A stretch of DNA of 64,000 nt from Bradyrhizobium sp. LTSP885 (GTDB lineage: Bacteria; Pseudomonadota; Alphaproteobacteria; Rhizobiales; Xanthobacteraceae), in the NCBI RefSeq assembly GCF_000938305.1, contig NZ_JYMT01000035.1:14751-78750 (forward strand), given 5' to 3'. The translations under genes and the position numbers were made by a program. How positions within the stretch are numbered: position 1 is the first letter of the stretch; the number at the start of each line of letters is the position of its first letter. Positions 60,282 to 64,000 of the stretch are shown here, in pieces. A model generated the notes under the pieces. That model saw only the letters and a list, made by a program, of their open reading frames with translations. It was not told the DNA's origin and did no database searches.

Positions 60282-61514
60282 TTAGACCCGCTCGATGATG
60301 ATGGCCGGCGCCATGCCGCCTGCGGCACACATCGTGACCAGGCCACGTTTGAGGTCGCGCCGCTCCAGCTCGTCCAGCACCGTTCCGATCAGGATCGACC
60401 CGGTCGCACCGATCGGATGACCGAGCGCGATCGAGCCGCCATTGACGTTGACCTTGTCGCGATCGAGCTTGAGGTCGCGGATGAACTTCTCGGCGACCAC
60501 CGCAAACGCCTCGTTGATCTCGAACAGGTCGATGTCGTCGAGCGTGAGCCCGGCCTTGGCCAGCACCTTGCGCGCGGCCGGCACCGGCGCGTTCAGCATC
60601 AGCGTCGGCGAGTCACCCATATTGGCCATCGCGACCACGCGGGCGCGTGGCTTCAAACCGTGCTTGCGGGCATAGTCCGGTGACGCCAGCAGGATCGCAG
60701 CGGAGCCATCGACCACGCCCGAGGAGTTTCCCGCGTGGTGGACAAAATTGATGTCGAGCTCCGGATATTTCTCCAGGATCAGCTTACGGTAAGTCGTGCC
60801 CTTATCATCGAGCGCGTAGTCGGCAATGGCGGGGAATGCCGCCTTCAGCGCCGCGAGACCTTCCAGGGTCGTCTGCGGCCGCGGATACTCCTCTCGCTCG
60901 AGCGCCAGCGAACCGTCCTCGCGATGAACCGAAACCAGGCTCTTGTCGAAATGGCCGCCCTTGATCGCCGCCGCCGCACGCTTCTGGCTTTCAAGGCCGA
61001 GTTCATCGACGTCCTGCCGGCTAATCCCCTCCAGCGTCGCCACCGCGTCGGCACAGACGCCCTGATGCGACTGCGGATGGCGGGCGCGCAGACGAAGATT
61101 TCCGTTGTCCATCATGAACGGCCCTTCGCCGCGGCGGCCTTCCATCGACATCATTTCCGTGCCGCCGGCGATCACGAGGTCCTCGGAGCCCGCCATGATG
61201 GCGTTGGCGGCCATGTTGACGCTGGTGATGCCGGAGCCGCAGAAGCGATCGAGCGTGACGCCGCTGGCGCGCACGTCATAGCCGGCATCGAGCGCCGACA
61301 TCCGCCCGAGGTCGCCGCTCTGCGGACCGCGCTGCGAGCTAGTGCCCCAGATGATGTCGTCGACATCGGCCGTGTTGATACCGGTTCTATCAGCCAGCGC
61401 CCGCAACACCGTGGCGCCGAGTTGCTGCGGATGGATGCCCGAAAGCGCACCCTTGCCGGCCTTGCCGATGCCTCGCGGCGTCCTGCATGCATCGATGATC
61501 AGCGCGTCAGCCAT
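60282..61514 (-). CDS. Acetyl-CoA C-acyltransferase (thiolase)
   Basis: A 410-residue thiolase. Nucleophile Cys in LDRFCGSGITSVNMAA, His in GGSIALGHPIGATG, and C-terminal MCAAGGMAPAIIIERV with the second catalytic Cys. The NEAFAVVAEKF motif is present. It joins or cleaves acetyl-CoA and acyl-CoA units, probably in fatty acid or aromatic side-chain degradation. ATG 61514 follows AGAGGAAA; the frame extends to 62066 without thiolase features. Convergent with the kinase gene. Confidence 0.94.
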   Translation of the reverse strand: MADALIIDACRTPRGIGKAGKGALSGIHPQQLGATVLRALADRTGINTADVDDIIWGTSSQRGPQSGDLGRMSALDAGYDVRASGVTLDRFCGSGITSVNMAANAIMAGSEDLVIAGGTEMMSMEGRRGEGPFMMDNGNLRLRARHPQSHQGVCADAVATLEGISRQDVDELGLESQKRAAAAIKGGHFDKSLVSVHREDGSLALEREEYPRPQTTLEGLAALKAAFPAIADYALDDKGTTYRKLILEKYPELDINFVHHAGNSSGVVDGSAAILLASPDYARKHGLKPRARVVAMANMGDSPTLMLNAPVPAARKVLAKAGLTLDDIDLFEINEAFAVVAEKFIRDLKLDRDKVNVNGGSIALGHPIGATGSILIGTVLDELERRDLKRGLVTMCAAGGMAPAIIIERV

Positions 61515-61718
61515 GGTGATTTCCTCTCGGCAATATTGGTTTGAGGCATTTGCCGCCGATCCCCGATCGGAGTCAATTCGCAGGCACAGGTTAGACGCGC
61601 ATGGCGCCCCGCGCCTTCGGGTTGTCGCGTCAGCCATGCTCAGCCGAGCCATGCTTGACGCGCAAATTCGTTTATGCGCAGCTACTTGGAACAATAAGAG
61701 ATTTCCGGGAGAGGAAAT

Positions 61719-62747
61719 ATGGGCGGGGTTCGGCGGGCGTTGGTCGGTTACGGCTTCCTCATCGCATCGGTCAACCTGGCGACAGCGGAGCCGATCAAGC
61801 TGCGCGTGGCCGACTCCTTTCCGAAGGGCCATTACCTCGTCAAGCTCGTGCTCGAGCCCTGGATGGAGCAGGTCCAGAAGCGCACCAACAATGCGGTGAC
61901 GTTCGAACATTATCCGGCTCAGCAGCTCGGCAAGGCTGCCGACATGCTGAAGCTGACGCAGACCGGCGTGGCCGATATCGGCTATGTTGCGCCCGCCTAT
62001 GTGTCCGACAAGATGCCGGTCTCCGAAGTTGCGATGCTGCCGGGCGCGTTCGATCACTCCTGCCAAGGCACGCTAGCGTACTGGAAGGCCGCGCGGAGTG
62101 GCGTGATTGCGGAGCAGGATTATACCGCAAACGGCATCCGCCTGTTGCTCGCGGTGAGCCTGCCGCCCTATCGCATCCTGACCGTGAAGCACCCGGTTAA
62201 GGACGTCGCAGATCTCAATGGATTGAAGCTCCGCTCGACCGGCGGCGCGCAGGATCTCACCTTGCGCGCCATCGGCGCGGTGCCGGTGCGCATGGCAGCG
62301 CCCGATGCGTATGAGTCCCTGTCGCGGGGCACGATGGACGGACTGCTGTTTCCGCTAGAAAGCGTCGTCGCCTACGGTGCCGACAAGCTCGTGAAATATT
62401 CCACCGACGGCTTCGGTTTCGCGAGCTTCGTGGTTGCCTACTCGATCGGCGAGAACGCGTGGAAGAAGCTGTCGCCCGAAATCCAGAAGGCGATGGTCGA
62501 TGCGGCCGAGGATATCCTGCCCTCTGCCTGCAAGGAGGTTCAGAGAGCTGATAGCGAAACCATGAAGTCGATGGAGGCCGCAGGCGTCCACTTCGAGACC
62601 TTGCAGCCCGATGCGGTCGCCAGGCTCACGGATTTGACGAAGGGCGTCGGCAAGGCGTGGGCCGACGGACTCGATGCCCGCGGCAAGCATGGCAGCGACG
62701 CCCTGAAAGAATTCAGTGCGGCCGTCGCCGCTGTACCCGCCAAGTAA
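61719..62747 (+). CDS. TRAP transporter solute-binding protein (DctP family)
   Basis: A 342-residue periplasmic DctP-type protein with a Sec-like leader (VRRALVGYGFLIASVNLATAE). Family landmarks: LRVADSFPKGHYLVK, YPAQQLGKAADMLKLTQ, GLKLRSTGG with the carboxylate-binding Arg, and MDGLLFPLES. First gene of a TRAP operon continued by the small permease and large permease. Binds an organic acid or related ligand. Confidence 0.94.
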   Translation: MGGVRRALVGYGFLIASVNLATAEPIKLRVADSFPKGHYLVKLVLEPWMEQVQKRTNNAVTFEHYPAQQLGKAADMLKLTQTGVADIGYVAPAYVSDKMPVSEVAMLPGAFDHSCQGTLAYWKAARSGVIAEQDYTANGIRLLLAVSLPPYRILTVKHPVKDVADLNGLKLRSTGGAQDLTLRAIGAVPVRMAAPDAYESLSRGTMDGLLFPLESVVAYGADKLVKYSTDGFGFASFVVAYSIGENAWKKLSPEIQKAMVDAAEDILPSACKEVQRADSETMKSMEAAGVHFETLQPDAVARLTDLTKGVGKAWADGLDARGKHGSDALKEFSAAVAAVPAK

Positions 62748-62763
62748 CGCGACGGAGCCAAAC

Positions 62764-63324
62764 GTGATCAAGGCAAGCCTGAAGGCTTTGACCGCCATCG
62801 AGAAAGTAACCTCGGCTGTCGCCGCCGCATTCATGTTCGCGATCATGATCATCGTCTTCTCCGATGTGGTGATGCGTTACGTCTTCAACCGGCCGTTCTC
62901 CTGGGCTTACGACCTGATCTCGCTTTACATCATGGCCGGCGCCTTCTTCCTCTCCTTGTCCGGCACTTACGCGGTGAATGGGCATATCAGCGTCGATATC
63001 CTGCTACCGCGCTTCTCGGCGATCATTCAGCGCTTCTGCGTCATCATCTCCAACCTTGTCGGCCTCGCGATCTTCATTCCGATCACCTGGCTCGGCTATC
63101 AGCGGGCGCTCGACAATTACGTATCCGGCGACGTGATGGCCGGCGCGATTCCCTGGCCGACCTGGGCGTCCGCGGCCTTCGTCCCGATCGGAGCCGGGAT
63201 TTTGGCACTGCGGCTCGCCGTTCATCTCCTTGCCAACACCGCAAGCCTTTTGACGGGCGAGAACCTGCTGCCGCTGCCGGCGATCTCGGGTCATTCGGAG
63301 AAGGCCGCCGGAGGTTTCGAATGA
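62764..63324 (+). CDS. TRAP transporter small permease (DctQ family)
   Basis: A 186-residue four-helix DctQ subunit. The family motif VVMRYVFNRPFSWAYDL appears near residue 38. GTG 62764 is about 7 bases after GGAG; the frame opens earlier inside the binding-protein gene. It overlaps the large permease start by 4 bases. Confidence 0.93.
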   Translation: MIKASLKALTAIEKVTSAVAAAFMFAIMIIVFSDVVMRYVFNRPFSWAYDLISLYIMAGAFFLSLSGTYAVNGHISVDILLPRFSAIIQRFCVIISNLVGLAIFIPITWLGYQRALDNYVSGDVMAGAIPWPTWASAAFVPIGAGILALRLAVHLLANTASLLTGENLLPLPAISGHSEKAAGGFE

Positions 63325-64000
63325 TTCCCGCCTTTGTCCTTGCGCTGCTGTTTGTCCTGCTGGCGATCGGAACGCCGGTGGCGTTCGCGATGGCGTTCTC
63401 CGGCGGGCTCGGCCTCCATCTGACCGGCGGCCTGCCGATCCTGCTCGGCGTGCTGCAGACGACGCCGCTGTCGGCCGTCACCTCCTATGAATTGATCACG
63501 ATCCCGATGTTCCTCCTGATGGCCGACCTCGTGCTGCTGTCGGGTGTCGCCGATGATCTGTTCAAGACGGCTGCGGCCTGGGTCGGACGCATCCCCGGCG
63601 GCCTCGGCATGGCGACCGCCCTTGCCGGCGCCGGCTTCGGCTCGATCTGCGGCACCAGCACCGCATCGGCCGCAACGCTCGCCTCGACCAGCCTGCCCGC
63701 GATGATCCGCCAGGGCTACGAGCCGAAAATGGCCGCCGGCGTCGTTGCAATCTCGGGCACGCTCGCCATGCTGCTGCCGACCTCGGTAGCGCTTGTCATC
63801 TTCGGCCTGCTTGCCGAGATGAATATCGGAAAGCTTCTGATCAGCGGCATCATCCCGGCGATCTTCGTCACTATCATCATCATGTCGACGATCTATATCC
63901 TGGTATGGCTGGATCCCTCGCGTGCGCCGACGGTATCGGCGGTGTCATGGTCCGAGCGCTTCAGCCTGTTGTGGCAGGTCAGCCCGATGGTGATCCTGTT
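63321..64000 (+). CDS. TRAP transporter large permease (DctM family), runs off right edge
   Basis: ATG 63321 overlaps the small-permease stop. The first 226 codons are open to the end of the window. MIPAFVLALLFVLLAIGTPV at the start, TIPMFLLMADLVLLSGVADDL, then GGLGMATALAGAGFGSICGT with the SxxxTSTAS pattern are the DctM hallmarks. The rest of the protein lies outside. Confidence 0.94.
   Translation, partial: MIPAFVLALLFVLLAIGTPVAFAMAFSGGLGLHLTGGLPILLGVLQTTPLSAVTSYELITIPMFLLMADLVLLSGVADDLFKTAAAWVGRIPGGLGMATALAGAGFGSICGTSTASAATLASTSLPAMIRQGYEPKMAAGVVAISGTLAMLLPTSVALVIFGLLAEMNIGKLLISGIIPAIFVTIIIMSTIYILVWLDPSRAPTVSAVSWSERFSLLWQVSPMVIL

Noticed and set aside
1..64000. tRNA, rRNA or riboswitch genes
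   Set aside because: I looked for cloverleaf-like and conserved rRNA patterns by eye and saw none; a proper covariance search was not possible.

Overview
The window is GC-rich, densely coded DNA with no rRNA or tRNA gene that I can see. The gene content (phasin, GcrA-type regulator, many solute-binding-protein transporters, TRAP and Liv systems, CoxMSL-type molybdenum hydroxylase, rhizobial-style small membrane proteins) points to an alphaproteobacterium of the Bradyrhizobium/Nitrobacteraceae type. This is inferred from gene families and small-protein styles, not from a marker gene.

Layout. 1-3.8 kb: end of a TRAP large permease, a cyclase-family hydrolase, a Tat-exported Bug/TctC binding protein and a Tat-exported ACMSD-like amidohydrolase. 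3.9-5.9 kb: small membrane protein, Crp/Fnr regulator, small conserved protein. 5.9-10.4 kb: minus-strand iron/phosphonate/polyamine-class ABC transporter (binding protein, two permeases, ATPase) with a metallophosphoesterase at its end. 10.6-24.9 kb: a catabolic island with an alcohol dehydrogenase, a coxMSL-livKHMGF polycistron, a divergent LLM monooxygenase and NodB-fold hydrolase, and a monooxygenase/flavin reductase/TetR operon.

25.2-39.1 kb is the most unusual region: a minus-strand type I secretion operon in the order hlyB-like, hlyD-like, hlyC-like acyltransferase, an unknown single-pass membrane protein, then a 2,948-residue secreted protein. That protein has an N-terminal lipase-like alpha/beta hydrolase, an RTX-like stretch, 31 tandem units of two sizes (25 and about 59 residues), four Ig-like domains, a beta-helix and a type I secretion C-terminus. 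I see no cysteine in it. It resembles an hlyCABD locus rebuilt around a giant enzyme/adhesin-like protein.

39.6-44 kb: a decayed, truncated IS3-family copy fused into a small gene, three copies of a short dispersed repeat, and several small proteins (membrane, phasin, zinc ribbon). 44.2-51.5 kb: alpha-hydroxy-acid oxidase, GlxA/AraC regulator, a GNAT-MFS-YqcI/GntA-like-cupin operon, a CoA transferase. 51.8-55 kb: GFA protein and a phage-like regulatory module (helix-turn-helix protein, GcrA-like protein, S24 autocleaving repressor) with four matching operator-like sites. 55.2-64 kb: OpgC-like membrane acyltransferase, membrane-anchored GH3 enzyme, divergent two-component system, thiolase, and a TRAP transporter whose large permease runs off the right edge.
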